Shown: positions 53,594 to 63,085, numbered from the stretch's first letter. The stretch is 64,000 bases of DNA from Limnobacter sp. MED105 (GCF_000170915.1 NZ_ABCT01000001.1:248001-312000); one strand, 5' to 3'. Notes: generated by a model not told the origin, from the sequence alone. Translations and numbers: made by a program.

Positions 53594-54215
53594 GCTTTCT
53601 CCGTCATTTGAAATGATTAAAAATAGTTATTAGTTTTCTGTAGGCAATCTGCGTTGCCTTCGTAATAACAACAGAGATTGATTAATCATCGCAATTCGCA
53701 CATTACTTACAAACGATGAGTAAAAAACTCACTTTTGTGTGATCTTCTTGGGATAAGTTGATGATTTCTAATAGAAATTGAACTAGGTGAGATATTTGTG
53801 GCGGGAAATTGATGACAAAACTGTGATGGCGGGGGGTTTACGTCACCTTCGGAGTCACCTTAGCTCGCTGGCGTGTGTCGCCTGTTTTGCACTGGACTGG
53901 TGACTTGGGAGCTAAACTTGAAGGGTCACCGCTGCCCGAAAACTTGGCATTTCGGCTTGTCAGCTTGAGCCTGCACTAAGCCAAGCCCTCCAAAAGTAAC
54001 GGTCGGGTCTTGGCTTTCGCGTCAGGGCGCGATCGTTTGCCTCGGCGTGCCAAGCCGGCAAGTTTTCTGACTGGTCATCGTGCGACCCATTGCAAGTTCA
54101 GCTCCCAGCACTCCCGTGCAGCGCTTCGCCACCTCCGAGCGACTCACGGCGGTGTTCAGTGGTCAATCGGCACTGGCGAATCTCCCTCACCACGCAACTC
54201 ACGGCTGATTTCATC

Positions 54216-54384
54216 GCCCAATCGGCGGCGGTGTTTCGATCGCCTCGCCTTCAAGAAAACCTGCCCGTTTGAATTCACCCGCCACGGTCGGCCACAGGCC
54301 GGCACCGAGACTCGGCCCGCTCTTTTGCCGAGCGAGGTGAGTCAGGGTGAATCTCAAAAAGGGACAATCAGGTTTTCTGGCGAG
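54216..54384 (+). repeat. Dispersed intergenic repeat, copy 2 with flank
   Basis: The flank 54216-54248 plus element start matches 61881-61931 with one mismatch in 51 bases. The element (54249-54384) begins CTTCAAGAAAACCTGCCCG and ends CAGGTTTTCTGGCGAGAGA. Its centre (ACCGAGACTCGGCCCGC, CTTTTGCCGAG) is nearly the same as in copy 1. Confidence 0.85.
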
Positions 54385-54398
54385 AGATTGAAACCCTA

Positions 54399-54492
54399 GT
54401 CGAGTGGGCGATTAACAAGCGACGAGAGATCAGAACCCGAGCCGATTGGGCGATTAACAAGCGACGAGAGATCAGAACCCAAGCCGATTGAG
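54399..54492 (+). repeat. Short tandem array (about 43-base unit)
   Basis: Two full units and a part of a third, based on GATTGGGCGATTAACAAGCG and ACGAGAGATCAGAACCC, follow the repeat element. A related array with about 44-base units sits in the same place after copy 4 at 62.06-62.2 kb. Confidence 0.8.
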
Positions 54493-54518
54493 CTATGCGC
54501 ATCGGTTATTGAGCACGT

Positions 54519-54557
54519 AAAAAAAGCACGCCAACCCAGGGTCAACGTGCTTTTTGT
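54519..54557 (-). terminator. Intrinsic terminator of dksA
   Basis: On the minus strand AGCACG and CGTGCT form the stem around an inner ACCC/GGGT region, followed by a run of T (54525-54519). It lies 30 bases after the dksA stop. An A/T-run on the other side may also let it work on the plus strand. Confidence 0.7.
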
Positions 54558-54580
54558 GCCGCATCAGCAAATCGAGAGAA

Positions 54581-55006
54581 TCAATCTCCGTACATACGCT
54601 GCTTCAATTCCCGGCGCTGCTGTGCTTCAAGTGACAGCGTGGCGGTGGGGCGAGCCAACAAACGGGCCACGCCAATGGGGTCACCCGTTTCTTCGCACCA
54701 GCCATATTCGCCCGCATCAATTTTTTGAATTGATTGCTGAATCTTCTTCAACAGTTTGCGCTCGCGATCGCGGGTGCGAAGCTCAAGCGCATGTTCTTCT
54801 TCAATAGTGGCGCGGTCTGCAGGATCGGGAACTACCACGGTTTCACGCAGGTGCTCAGTGGTTTCGCCTGCATTGGCCAGCAGTTCCTTTTCCATTTCCT
54901 GCAAACGCTGGCGGAAAAAGGCAAGCTGCACCTCGTTCATGTAATCGTCTTCTTTCATCGCGAGCAATTGTTTCTCGGTGATGACGGGCGTCTTCTCAGT
55001 GGTCAT
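54581..55006 (-). CDS. dksA: RNA polymerase-binding factor DksA
   Basis: This 141-residue transcription factor enters the RNA polymerase secondary channel and works with ppGpp. The coiled coil (FFRQRLQEMEKELLAN...) carries DPADRATIEEE, the acidic tip region. In the zinc-finger region only the first of four cysteines remains (YGWCEETGDPIGVARLLARPTATLSLEAQ), so it is a low-cysteine DksA that probably does not need zinc. It lies directly after a COG0523 GTPase, a pairing linked to zinc limitation in other bacteria. AGAGGC precedes the ATG. Confidence 0.95.
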   Translation of the reverse strand: MTTEKTPVITEKQLLAMKEDDYMNEVQLAFFRQRLQEMEKELLANAGETTEHLRETVVVPDPADRATIEEEHALELRTRDRERKLLKKIQQSIQKIDAGEYGWCEETGDPIGVARLLARPTATLSLEAQQRRELKQRMYGD

Positions 55007-55041
55007 AGCACAGCCTCTAGTCCTTTGGTTTTTTATTGACT

Positions 55042-55055
55042 ATATACCAGTATAT
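55042..55055. promoter_or_regulatory. Palindrome upstream of dksA
   Basis: ATATAC-CA-GTATAT lies between the cobW stop and the dksA start. It could be a regulator site or part of a -10 region. It does not closely match the Zur consensus I know. Confidence 0.35.
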
Positions 55056-55058
55056 CCG

Positions 55059-56048
55059 CTATCGGGCTAGACAAAGCTCTAACCCTTGGGTGATAAATTC
55101 CTTGGGGAGTTTACGCCCAATAAACACGATTTTGCTTTCTTTCTTCTCGGCACTGTCCCATTTTCTGCCCCAGTCCAATCCCATCAGCATGTGAACGCCT
55201 TGGAACAGCGCGCGGCGGTCGCTGGCCTTGATGTTCAAAATGCCTTTGTAGCGCAGCATGTCGGGGCCGTAAACCTGCGTCACGGAGCCCATGAATTCTT
55301 CAAACTTCTGTCCGTCGAACGGCTTGGTGCTTTTGAACACAAAGCTTTGAATTTCGTCGTTGTGAATGTGTTTGTCTTCGTCCAGAAAGTCGGGCGCGAT
55401 ATCCAGAATCGAATTCAGGTTAAAGCCACGCACGTCCAGCAGTTTATCGATGGGTGCTACGCCGAACTCTGAAATCATCATTTCTGCGCGCGCATTCATT
55501 TTAACCAGTCTGCGTTTCAACGCGGTGACTTCGTCTTCCGTGCACAGGTCGGTTTTGGACAATAAAATGCGATCCGCAAAACCGACCTGTTGTTGAATCT
55601 CGCGGTGTTCGTCAAGTTGCTGCATGCCATGCTTGGCGTCCACCACGGTAACCACTGCGTCCAGAATGAAGCTTTCAGCCACCAGATCATCGACAAAGAA
55701 GGTTTGTGCAACCGGACCGGGGTCGGCCATGCCAGTGGTTTCAATGACTACACGGTCAAACTTGAGTTCGCCAGCCAGTCGTTTGGCAGCCATTTCGCCC
55801 AGAATACGTACCAGGTCGCCACGCACTGTGCAGCACAGGCAACCGTTGTTCATCTCGACAATGTTTTCCTGTTCGTTTTGCATCAACAGGTCGTTGTCGA
55901 CGCCTTCTTCGCCAAATTCATTTTCAATCACGGCGATTTTCATACCGTGGTTTTCTTTCAGAATTCGATTCAAAAGGGTGGTTTTTCCACTGCCCAGAAA
56001 GCCGGTAAGAATGGTGACTGGGATCATGTTGTGGCCTGGTTTGTTCAT
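55059..56048 (-). CDS. CobW/COG0523 family GTPase (metallochaperone)
   Basis: This G3E-family GTPase of 329 residues has Walker A GFLGSGKTTLL, the metal-binding CxCC motif in GCLCCTVRGDL and the NKxD-like SKTDL motif. A C-terminal CobW_C domain follows. Members deliver zinc or cobalt to target enzymes. Its neighbour is a low-cysteine dksA, 52 bases downstream, so both might respond to zinc supply. It starts with ATG at 56048, 57 bases after the MBL hydrolase stop, so it may be co-transcribed with that gene. Confidence 0.93.
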   Translation of the reverse strand: MNKPGHNMIPVTILTGFLGSGKTTLLNRILKENHGMKIAVIENEFGEEGVDNDLLMQNEQENIVEMNNGCLCCTVRGDLVRILGEMAAKRLAGELKFDRVVIETTGMADPGPVAQTFFVDDLVAESFILDAVVTVVDAKHGMQQLDEHREIQQQVGFADRILLSKTDLCTEDEVTALKRRLVKMNARAEMMISEFGVAPIDKLLDVRGFNLNSILDIAPDFLDEDKHIHNDEIQSFVFKSTKPFDGQKFEEFMGSVTQVYGPDMLRYKGILNIKASDRRALFQGVHMLMGLDWGRKWDSAEKKESKIVFIGRKLPKEFITQGLELCLAR

Positions 56049-56105
56049 GGTGCTTTGCGCTGCGAAAATTGGGTCAACAATTGAAATGGGGTTACTTGGT
56101 CAAAT

Positions 56106-57128
56106 TTAAAGGGCTTGAAACGTCCACACACCTTCAACGGCCAAGCGTTTTACCAAACCTTTGTACCACAGGTAGTGAAGGTGGGCGATGGCTTCGCCCA
56201 TGGCAAAGCTCATTTGGTGGCCGTCCATCTCACGCCGAAACAGAACACTGATGGCTTGGCGCGCAGTCAAAGGTTTTTCCTTGATCGCCTCCAGCAATTC
56301 ATTCAGGCGGTGATCGTGGTGGCGCAACAATTGCGCACACCGGTCGTGCACGCCTTTGAAAGGTACACCATGCGAAGGCAGCACCATTAATTGGTCAGAC
56401 AACTGCGCCATGCTTTGAACCGACTTCAGGAACAGGAGTAGCGGGTTGCCTTCGGGTTCGATGCCGTAAACACTCACGTTGGTGGAGATTGTGGGTAGCA
56501 ACATGTCGCCGCTGATCATCAGGTTCAAGCTGTCGCAGACCAGGCTGATGTGTTCCGGGCTGTGCCCGAAGCCGGCATGGCAGCGCCACACATGGCCGCC
56601 AATCTCGATTTCATCGCCATGCTGAATACGCTGATAGTTCAGCGGGGGTTCGGGCACCAGGCGGGAGAACATGCCGCCACGGGCTTCCAGTGTTTCATCG
56701 GCTTTTTTCTCGTTCATCAGGCCATGGCTGGCCATGAAGGTGCCCAAGGTGTTGCCGTCAAAGCCAGGCAGGTTGGCGCACAAGCCGCGGGCCATGAAGT
56801 ATTCACCCGTGGACATGTGCACATGCACGCCATGGCGGCGGGCCAGTGGGCCAGCCATGCCGATGTGATCGGGGTGGGCGTGGGTACAAATAATTCGCCC
56901 CAAGGGTTTGCGGGCAAACAGGGTTTGTTCAATTTCTTCCCACATGGCGGCCACGTCGGGCAGGCCCGCGCCGCAGTCCACCAAGGTGTACTGGTTTTCT
57001 TCCTCAATTAGCCACACATTGATGTGGTCGAGTGCAAAAGGCAGCGGCAATCGAAGCCACAGCACGCCGGGTGCAACGGGGGTGGGTTGGCCCAAAACGG
57101 GCGGTTCAAACAAACGTTCAATTCCCAT
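56106..57128 (-). CDS. MBL-fold metallo-hydrolase
   Basis: This metallo-beta-lactamase-fold hydrolase of 340 residues has the metal motif HxHxDH seen as THAHPDHIGMAG, the Asp in VDCGAGLPD, and later His residues in CHAGFGHSPEHISL and LPSHGVPF. A C-terminal helical domain of about 70 residues (winged-helix type) is usual in the LACTB2/COG0491 group. The substrate could be a thioester, lactone or nucleic acid. It faces the isovaleryl-CoA dehydrogenase gene across a short divergent promoter, which would suit an acyl-CoA thioesterase role; this is inference. Confidence 0.9.
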   Translation of the reverse strand: MGIERLFEPPVLGQPTPVAPGVLWLRLPLPFALDHINVWLIEEENQYTLVDCGAGLPDVAAMWEEIEQTLFARKPLGRIICTHAHPDHIGMAGPLARRHGVHVHMSTGEYFMARGLCANLPGFDGNTLGTFMASHGLMNEKKADETLEARGGMFSRLVPEPPLNYQRIQHGDEIEIGGHVWRCHAGFGHSPEHISLVCDSLNLMISGDMLLPTISTNVSVYGIEPEGNPLLLFLKSVQSMAQLSDQLMVLPSHGVPFKGVHDRCAQLLRHHDHRLNELLEAIKEKPLTARQAISVLFRREMDGHQMSFAMGEAIAHLHYLWYKGLVKRLAVEGVWTFQAL

Positions 57129-57223
57129 GTGTTTTCTGGTGACTTTTCAGTCATTTGTGTGGGTGAAGGGGCTGATTGTAGGGCATCATTTCGAAAAAGC
57201 ATAACTTCTGCGGAGACTTTGAT

Positions 57224-58405
57224 ATGTTGAATTTGCCAGGACTTCAGTTTGATCTTGGAGAAGACATCGACGCCTTGCGCGATGCAGTACAAACCTTTGC
57301 CCAGGCGGAAATTGCCCCGTTGGCGGCTGAAATGGACAAAACTGACCAATTTCCTATGCATTTGTGGCGAAAAATGGGCGATATGGGCCTGTTGGGGCTG
57401 ACCGTTGAGGAAGAGTTGGGCGGCAGCGGTATGGGCTACCTGGCCCACATCGTGGCTATGGAAGAAATTTCGCGGGCCAGTGCTTCGGTGGCGTTAAGCT
57501 ACGGCGCGCATTCCAACCTGTGCGTGAACCAGATTCGCCGCAACGGCACCGATTGGCAACGCAAAACTTTCTTGCCCAAACTCATTTCCGGTGAGCACAT
57601 TGGTGCTTTGGCCATGAGCGAACCCGGTGCTGGGTCTGATGTGGTCAGCATGCAGTTGCGGGCCGACAAAAAGGGCGACAAGTATGTGCTGAACGGCAAC
57701 AAAATGTGGATCACCAATGGCCCCGATGCCGATGTGCTGGTGGTGTACGCCAAAACCGACCTGGCTGCCGGGCCGCACGGCATTACAGCCTTTCTGATTG
57801 AAAAGAACTTCAAGGGTTTTTCAATTGCGCAAAAGCTGGACAAGTTGGGCATGCGTGGCAGCCACACCGGCGAGTTGGTGTTCGAGGACTGTGAAGTACC
57901 CGAAACCCACGTGCTGGGCAAAGTAGGCCGCGGTGTGAACGTGCTGATGAGTGGGCTTGATTTTGAGCGAGCAGTGCTTTCAGGTGGGCCATTGGGCATC
58001 ATGGCTGCAGCCATGGATGTGGTGGTTCCCTATGTGCACGACCGCAAACAGTTTGGTCAAAGCATTGGTGAATTTCAGCTGATTCAAGGCAAGCTGGCTG
58101 ACATGTACTCCACCATGATGGCCACCCGTGCCTATGTGTACCAGGTGGGCAAGGCCTGCGACAAAGCCACACCGGAAACAGTGCGCAAGCTGCGCAAAGA
58201 CTGCGCGGGTGCCATTTTGTATTCCGCTGAAAAGGCCACGTGGATGGCGGGCGAATCCATCCAGATTCTGGGCGGCAATGGCTACATCAACGAGTATCCA
58301 TGTGGCCGTTTGTGGCGCGATGCAAAGCTGTACGAGATCGGTGCGGGCACCAGTGAAATTCGCCGCATGTTGATTGGTCGCGAGCTTTTCTCCGAGACGA
58401 TGTAA
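57224..58405 (+). CDS. liuA: Isovaleryl-CoA dehydrogenase
   Basis: This FAD acyl-CoA dehydrogenase of 393 residues carries out the first oxidation of leucine breakdown. [20 protein letters not shown] and [19 protein letters not shown] are family blocks. The catalytic Glu sits in the [14 protein letters not shown] segment, as in isovaleryl-CoA dehydrogenases and unlike most acyl-CoA dehydrogenases. [17 protein letters not shown] closes the protein. The other liu genes are not in the window. The start ATG follows GGAG by about ten bases. Confidence 0.94.
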   Translation: MLNLPGLQFDLGEDIDALRDAVQTFAQAEIAPLAAEMDKTDQFPMHLWRKMGDMGLLGLTVEEELGGSGMGYLAHIVAMEEISRASASVALSYGAHSNLCVNQIRRNGTDWQRKTFLPKLISGEHIGALAMSEPGAGSDVVSMQLRADKKGDKYVLNGNKMWITNGPDADVLVVYAKTDLAAGPHGITAFLIEKNFKGFSIAQKLDKLGMRGSHTGELVFEDCEVPETHVLGKVGRGVNVLMSGLDFERAVLSGGPLGIMAAAMDVVVPYVHDRKQFGQSIGEFQLIQGKLADMYSTMMATRAYVYQVGKACDKATPETVRKLRKDCAGAILYSAEKATWMAGESIQILGGNGYINEYPCGRLWRDAKLYEIGAGTSEIRRMLIGRELFSETM

Positions 58406-58409
58406 ACAC

Positions 58410-59627
58410 TTATTGTGGCAGGGCAGGTCCGGCGGATTTGAACACCCGCTTGTCTTGCCCAATCACCACTTCACTGGCCCACAAATAACTCAGCCTGGGG
58501 TGCGCGGTTTGCAGCACCTTCAGCGCCTCAACGTTTCCAAGCAAATGGTAGTTCATCCAGGCCAGTGAATACTGCGCTGCAATTTCGCGTCCCCAGGTGG
58601 AGGTGGGCAGCAGCGGGTAGTTGGTGTGTTGGGCGTGGCTGGCTGCGTCGGCCACAATGAAAGCACGGTCGCTGGTCAGCTTGTCATAAACAGGACGCAC
58701 CACGGCAGGGTTCACTGCCACAATCGGGGCAATGGGGCCGTCATGGTCTCCGGTTTGAATCATGACCGGAATCGGGTTTTTGTCAAACACCGATTGAATT
58801 TCACTGATGGGTGCGGCGGCCACTGCTGCTTTCAAACGCGGCTCTACGGCTTGCAACCCCATGGTGGCAATGGCGCCCATGCTGTGACCAATCACACCAA
58901 TGCGGGCGGGGTCGATGAATTCGCGCACGGGCGAGTTGTTCAGCAGGTAGGTGAGTGCGTCTTGCGCTTCTTCGATGTTGTTGCCTGGGTCGCCTTGTAC
59001 CTCGTCTGCTGAGCGGCCCTGGCCTGAAAAGTCAAACGCAAACACCAAGTAGCCTGCATCCGCAAACAACTGGTGCCACCAGCGGTACATGGCGGTGTTG
59101 GTGTTCAAGCCTTCCAGCGCCAGAATCACCGGGTATTTTTGGGCAGTGGCTTCGGTTTGCCCCCGCTTGGGCAGCACAATTTCGCCATGCAGGCGGGTGC
59201 CGTAGCGGTTTTGAAATTCAACGGAAACCAGCGCCACCGACTGGTTGTTTTCGGGGTGGCCGTACCAGTGAAATACCTGATCGATTCGAGACCCATCGCT
59301 CAGTTGCGCAGCCATGGCGCGAATTTGAAATTCAAGCAGGGCGGGGTCGGTGATGTCGCTCAGTGTGTAGCCCAAGGCGATGGGGTCGACCACGCCAGCC
59401 AATTGTTGGCGCGGCAGCATGTCGCTGACCATGCCCAGCTGCGATAGAACATCGTCATTGGACACGGGGCTTTCCGGGGGATTTTCGCCTTGAACCGAAG
59501 CAGGCCAGCCAAAGGCTTCCGTGGATTGAATGGCATTGCGCGATGCAGAGCCAGAATTGTTTTCTCCATTGCAGGCCCACACCAACAACGGCAAAAGCAG
59601 GTAAACCAATTTCAAACGACTTCGCAT
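58410..59627 (-). CDS. Lipoprotein alpha/beta hydrolase (dienelactone-hydrolase-like)
   Basis: This predicted lipoprotein of 405 residues has lipobox LLVWAC near residue 18 followed by NGENNSGSA. From about residue 120 an alpha/beta hydrolase fold follows: LALEGLNTN for the oxyanion region, IGHSMGAIAT for the nucleophile Ser, QTGDHDGPI for the Asp, and SHAQHTNYPLL for the His. It looks like a PET-hydrolase/DLH-type exported esterase with a long N-terminal part. ATG at 59627 has AAGGAAG upstream. It is convergent with liuA and divergent from aceK. Confidence 0.88.
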   Translation of the reverse strand: MRSRLKLVYLLLPLLVWACNGENNSGSASRNAIQSTEAFGWPASVQGENPPESPVSNDDVLSQLGMVSDMLPRQQLAGVVDPIALGYTLSDITDPALLEFQIRAMAAQLSDGSRIDQVFHWYGHPENNQSVALVSVEFQNRYGTRLHGEIVLPKRGQTEATAQKYPVILALEGLNTNTAMYRWWHQLFADAGYLVFAFDFSGQGRSADEVQGDPGNNIEEAQDALTYLLNNSPVREFIDPARIGVIGHSMGAIATMGLQAVEPRLKAAVAAAPISEIQSVFDKNPIPVMIQTGDHDGPIAPIVAVNPAVVRPVYDKLTSDRAFIVADAASHAQHTNYPLLPTSTWGREIAAQYSLAWMNYHLLGNVEALKVLQTAHPRLSYLWASEVVIGQDKRVFKSAGPALPQ

Positions 59628-59748
59628 GACAACTTCCTTGGGCAAGGTACTCATGATACTAAGTTGGCGCAGGTTTTGGATTTTCTTGGGCAAACGGGAA
59701 TGGGATCTCGTAGAATCGACAGTTCATCATATGGAGTGACGCCAGTTT

Positions 59749-61578
59749 ATGAGCAGCCTGCCCCTGGACCTGAAAACACTTGAGGACGACTTCGGCGAAC
59801 TCAGCGAAACCAGCCACCTGACTGAAGAGGAAGAGCGTGAGCTGTCCAAAAAAGTGGCCAGTGATATTCTGGCGGGCTTCGACAAACACTACAGGCTGTT
59901 TCGCTACTGTGCTCAACAAACCAAGAAGCTTTTCGAGGAAGGCGACTGGCATTTGATTCAACAACTGGCTCGCGACCGTATCGATTTCTACGATGAGCGT
60001 GTGAAAGAGGCGGTTGACCTGTTGCGTCGCAACTATGGTTCGCTGTTGATGAGTGAATCGGTGTGGGCCAAGATCAAAACCCGTTTTGTGACCTACCTGG
60101 TCGATCACAAGCAGCCAGAGCTGGCTGAAACTTTTTTCAATTCTGCGGTGACCAAGATTTTGCACCGCGACTATTACCACAACCGGTTTCTGTTTGTACG
60201 CCCCGCAGTCAGCACCGATTATGTGGAAAGTGATCCACCTTCCTATCGCAGTTATTACCCGGCGAATCCGAAAAGTGGCGGCTTGCGCAAAACCTTGAAG
60301 CGCTTGATTCGTGACTTTTCATTGAACGCTGATTTTGTGGATTTGGAGCGCGACTTGCGCTACGTGGTGCATGCTGCGCGGCAGGTGATGCCGCGCCCAA
60401 TTAAAGTCGACCCCGATTGCCAAATCCAGGTGCTTTCAAGCCTGTTTTTCCGCAACAAGGGCGCATACATCATTGGCAAGTTCATCAACTCGAACATGCC
60501 GCAGCCGTTTGCCATTCCAATTCTTCGGGATTCATCGGGCAAGTTGTACATCGACACGGTGCTGTTCAATGTGCAGCAAATTGCCACGCTGTTCAGCTTC
60601 ACGCGCGCTTACTTTTTAGTCGACATGGAAACGCCTGGTGCGTATGTGCAGTTTTTGCGTACCCTGTTGCCCAACAAGCCCAAGGCAGAGATGTACACCA
60701 TGCTGGGCTTGCACAAACAGGGCAAAACCCTGTTTTACCGAGACTTTTTGCATCACTTGAAGCATTCGCACGATGAATTTATCGTGGCGCCCGGTATCAA
60801 GGGTTTGGTGATGGCCGTGTTCACGCTGCCTTCCTACCCGTATGTGTTCAAGCTGATCAAGGACAAAATTGCACCGAGCAAGGAAATTGACCGTGCCGGT
60901 GTGATGCGCAAGTACCAACTGGTGAAGGAACACGATCGTGTGGGCCGTATGGCCGACACTTGGGAATACAGCCATGTGGGTTTGCCGCTGAACCGGTTTT
61001 CGCAGGAACTGATCGATCATTTGAAAGACACCTGTGAAAGCTCGCTGAGTTTTGAAGACGACACGGTGGTGATCAAACACGTGTACATCGAAAGGCGCAT
61101 GACACCGCTGAACATTTACCTGCAGCAAGGCACCGACGCCGAAGTGGAGCATGGCATTACCGAATATGGAAATGCCATCAAGCAATTGGCCGCAGCCAAT
61201 ATTTTCCCGGGCGACATGCTGTTTAAAAACTTTGGTGTAACGCGCCTGGGGCGTGTGGTGTTCTACGATTACGACGAAATTGAATACATGACGGATTGCA
61301 ATTTCCGCCGCATTCCGGATGCACCCAACCCCGAGGCGGAAATGTCGTCTGAGCCGTGGTACACCGTGGGTCCGAAAGATGTATTTCCTGAGGAGTTCGG
61401 GCATTTCTTGCTGGGTGATCGCCGTGTGCGAAAGGCGTTTCTGGGCAAGCACCGCGACTTGCTGGAATATGAGTTCTGGCAGGAGCGCAAAGATCGCATC
61501 GGTAACGGGCATATCGAAGACATCTTCCCGTATTCCGAGGCAGTGCGGTTTACCAACCGGTTTATCAAGAAGCAGTGA
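59749..61578 (+). CDS. aceK: Isocitrate dehydrogenase kinase/phosphatase AceK
   Basis: This cytoplasmic bifunctional enzyme of 609 residues phosphorylates and dephosphorylates isocitrate dehydrogenase, steering carbon between the TCA cycle and the glyoxylate shunt. GIKGLVMAVFTLPSYPYVFKLIKDK is the nucleotide-binding region, MLFKNFGVTRLGRVVFYDYDEIEYMTDCNFRRIP the catalytic block. Its length matches the family. It is not next to aceA or aceB, as is usual in betaproteobacteria. Repeat-rich DNA follows its stop. Confidence 0.97.
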   Translation: MSSLPLDLKTLEDDFGELSETSHLTEEEERELSKKVASDILAGFDKHYRLFRYCAQQTKKLFEEGDWHLIQQLARDRIDFYDERVKEAVDLLRRNYGSLLMSESVWAKIKTRFVTYLVDHKQPELAETFFNSAVTKILHRDYYHNRFLFVRPAVSTDYVESDPPSYRSYYPANPKSGGLRKTLKRLIRDFSLNADFVDLERDLRYVVHAARQVMPRPIKVDPDCQIQVLSSLFFRNKGAYIIGKFINSNMPQPFAIPILRDSSGKLYIDTVLFNVQQIATLFSFTRAYFLVDMETPGAYVQFLRTLLPNKPKAEMYTMLGLHKQGKTLFYRDFLHHLKHSHDEFIVAPGIKGLVMAVFTLPSYPYVFKLIKDKIAPSKEIDRAGVMRKYQLVKEHDRVGRMADTWEYSHVGLPLNRFSQELIDHLKDTCESSLSFEDDTVVIKHVYIERRMTPLNIYLQQGTDAEVEHGITEYGNAIKQLAAANIFPGDMLFKNFGVTRLGRVVFYDYDEIEYMTDCNFRRIPDAPNPEAEMSSEPWYTVGPKDVFPEEFGHFLLGDRRVRKAFLGKHRDLLEYEFWQERKDRIGNGHIEDIFPYSEAVRFTNRFIKKQ

Positions 61579-61656
61579 GCGACTTACCGCCTCGGTCTCT
61601 GGTCAACTCGGCGGTGTTGCCAGGTCATCACCAACTCAGCGGGGTTGCCCGATTCC

Positions 61657-61795
61657 GCACTGAAAACCGCTTAGTCCCTTTTTGAAGCAAGGCATTCAAT
61701 TCACCCAAGCCCGACAAAAAAGATGGTCGGGTCTTGGGTGTCGCCATTGGGCGAGCATTGAAGCCTTGCTTCAAACGGGGCGGTTTTCTTGAAGT
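61657..61795 (-). repeat. Dispersed intergenic repeat, copy 3
   Basis: This copy is the reverse complement of copy 1. The right end CGGGGCGGTTTTCTTGAAG and the adjoining GCAATCCCACTGCCGAGTTGG (61809-61829) match 33.61-33.66 kb inverted. The left end is GAAAACCGC with GTCCCTTTTTGAA. Confidence 0.82.
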
Positions 61796-61880
61796 TCGGA
61801 ACGGGCAATCCCACTGCCGAGTTGGCTTAAACCGGCGCTCGCGAATCTCCACCAGCGCGTAGCTCACCGCGGGTTTCAAA

Positions 61881-62054
61881 GCCCAATCGGCGGCGGTGTT
61901 TCGATCGCTTCGCCTTCAAGAAAACCTGCCCTTGCGTGCCGAGCAGGGCCGGTGTCGCCCACCATGGGCGACAGAGAACGGACCCGACCCGCAGTTTAGG
62001 AGGGTCGTTCTCAGGCATCGCAAGGTTCAGCAAGGGATAAACAGGTTTTCTGGC
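61881..62054 (+). repeat. Dispersed intergenic repeat, copy 4 with flank
   Basis: The first 51 bases match 54216-54266 with one mismatch. The element (61914-62054) ends ACAGGTTTTCTGGCGAGAGA like copy 2, but the interior is different (GGGCGACAGAGAACGGACCC), so only the ends are kept. Confidence 0.85.
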
Positions 62055-62064
62055 GAGAGAGCGG

Positions 62065-62206
62065 AACCCAAGCCAATTGGGCGATTAAGAAAGCTGCGAG
62101 ACAGCTGAACCCAAGCCAATTGGGCGATTAAGAAAGCTGCGAGACAGCTGAACCCGAGCCAATTGGGCGATTAAGAAGCTGCGAGACAGCTGAACCCAAG
62201 CCGATT
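62065..62206 (+). repeat. Tandem array (about 44-base unit, three copies plus)
   Basis: Units read GAACCCAAGCCAATTGGGCG and ATTAAGAAAGCTGCGAGACA. Each has palindromic parts (CCAATTGG, AGCTGCGAGACAGCT). The copies are contiguous, differ by a few bases and have no unique spacers. Confidence 0.88.
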
Positions 62207-62227
62207 CCGTTGTTAAACAGCGTGCAT

Positions 62228-62953
62228 TTAGCCCCCACGCTTGGGCAGCATCAATTCACTCGCCGCAATTTTCTCGGGCTGAAACTTGTTCACCGGCACA
62301 TCCAGTTCATAGCCAATCGCCACACCGCACAACAAGTTGTACTGCTTCGGAATGTCGAAATGCTTGTCCAAGGGGGAGCGGAACAAGCCCAGCGCGCCCT
62401 GCGCGCAGGTGCCCAAACCTTCGTTGGTGGCAGCCAGCATCAGGCTTTGCAGAAAAATGCCAGCATCCAGCGCGCTGTAAATGCCCACGCCTTCGTGCAC
62501 AAATACAAACGCGGCTGCGGGGGCACCAAACATGCGAAAGTTCTCTGCCATGGCCTGGTCGCGGGCTTTCAAATCATTTCGGGCCACACCCAGCACGCCA
62601 TACAAGCCTTTGCCACACTCCACGCGGCGAGCTTGTAAGTCTTTGGGGTAGTTCACCACAGGTTTCACGTCACCATCGGGAATGCCCTTGCTGCGGGTCA
62701 ATAGTCCTTTAATTTGCGCCAGCTTGCCGCCACGTTGCAGTTTGATGGTTTCCTGAAAGCGTCCGTACAGTTCGCTACGCAAATTTTCCAGCACATCGCC
62801 TGTGGCCAGGGCAATTCTGTAAGGGTGCGTATTCGACCAGCTTGGTGACAGTGCAGCCTGTTGAAGTAGGCGTTCCAGTACCTCGCTGGGTACAGGTTTG
62901 GGGTCAAAAGCACGCACACTGTGGCGCTGTTTCAGCGTTTCAAGAAATTCCAT
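62228..62953 (-). CDS. Nitroreductase family protein
   Basis: This FMN enzyme of 241 residues starts with a typical KQRHSVRAFDPKPVPSEVLERLLQQAALSPSWSNTHPYRI. The FMN-binding RHSVRAF and PSWSNTHP motifs and the late ATNEGLGTCAQGAL are those of NfsB/nitroreductase-like oxidoreductases. It reduces nitro or quinone compounds with NAD(P)H. ATG at 62953 with AAGGG upstream gives the family start; longer in-frame starts are not supported. It is divergent from the monooxygenase gene with about 130 bases between. Confidence 0.92.
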   Translation of the reverse strand: MEFLETLKQRHSVRAFDPKPVPSEVLERLLQQAALSPSWSNTHPYRIALATGDVLENLRSELYGRFQETIKLQRGGKLAQIKGLLTRSKGIPDGDVKPVVNYPKDLQARRVECGKGLYGVLGVARNDLKARDQAMAENFRMFGAPAAAFVFVHEGVGIYSALDAGIFLQSLMLAATNEGLGTCAQGALGLFRSPLDKHFDIPKQYNLLCGVAIGYELDVPVNKFQPEKIAASELMLPKRGG

Positions 62954-63085
62954 TTTCCCTTGCTCTGTGTAATAGTTAGCCCAGTTTAGAGTATTTCTTA
63001 CTAGCCAACAGACCCGGCTCGCCACTATTCTCTCAACTGACAATACAAAAAGTCACATGAACGGTCAAACCACGGGGACAAAACA

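Larger units (their letters stand above)
53594..54580. other. 987-base intergenic region with repeat copy 2
   Basis: No gene is supported. Bases 53594-53870 are AT-rich and probably hold the promoter of the GLD-repeat gene. From about 53930 the sequence belongs to the dispersed repeat neighbourhood, ending in a short tandem array (54399-54492) and the dksA terminator. Confidence 0.75.
61579..62227. other. 649-base intergenic region with two repeat copies
   Basis: No gene is supported between aceK and the nitroreductase. It holds repeat copy 3 (inverted, 61657-61795), copy 4 (direct, 61914-62054) and a tandem array (62065-62206). Phrases such as AACTCGGCGGTG and GGTCGGGTCTTGG recur at the other two loci. 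Confidence 0.85.

Noticed and set aside
54010-54399. Open frame of about 129 residues in the intergenic repeat region
   Set aside because: It spans repeat copy 2, has no family look, and related frames arise at the other repeat loci simply because the DNA is repeated.
62065-62206. CRISPR array
   Set aside because: Repeats are contiguous 44-base units without unique spacers, and no cas gene is near.
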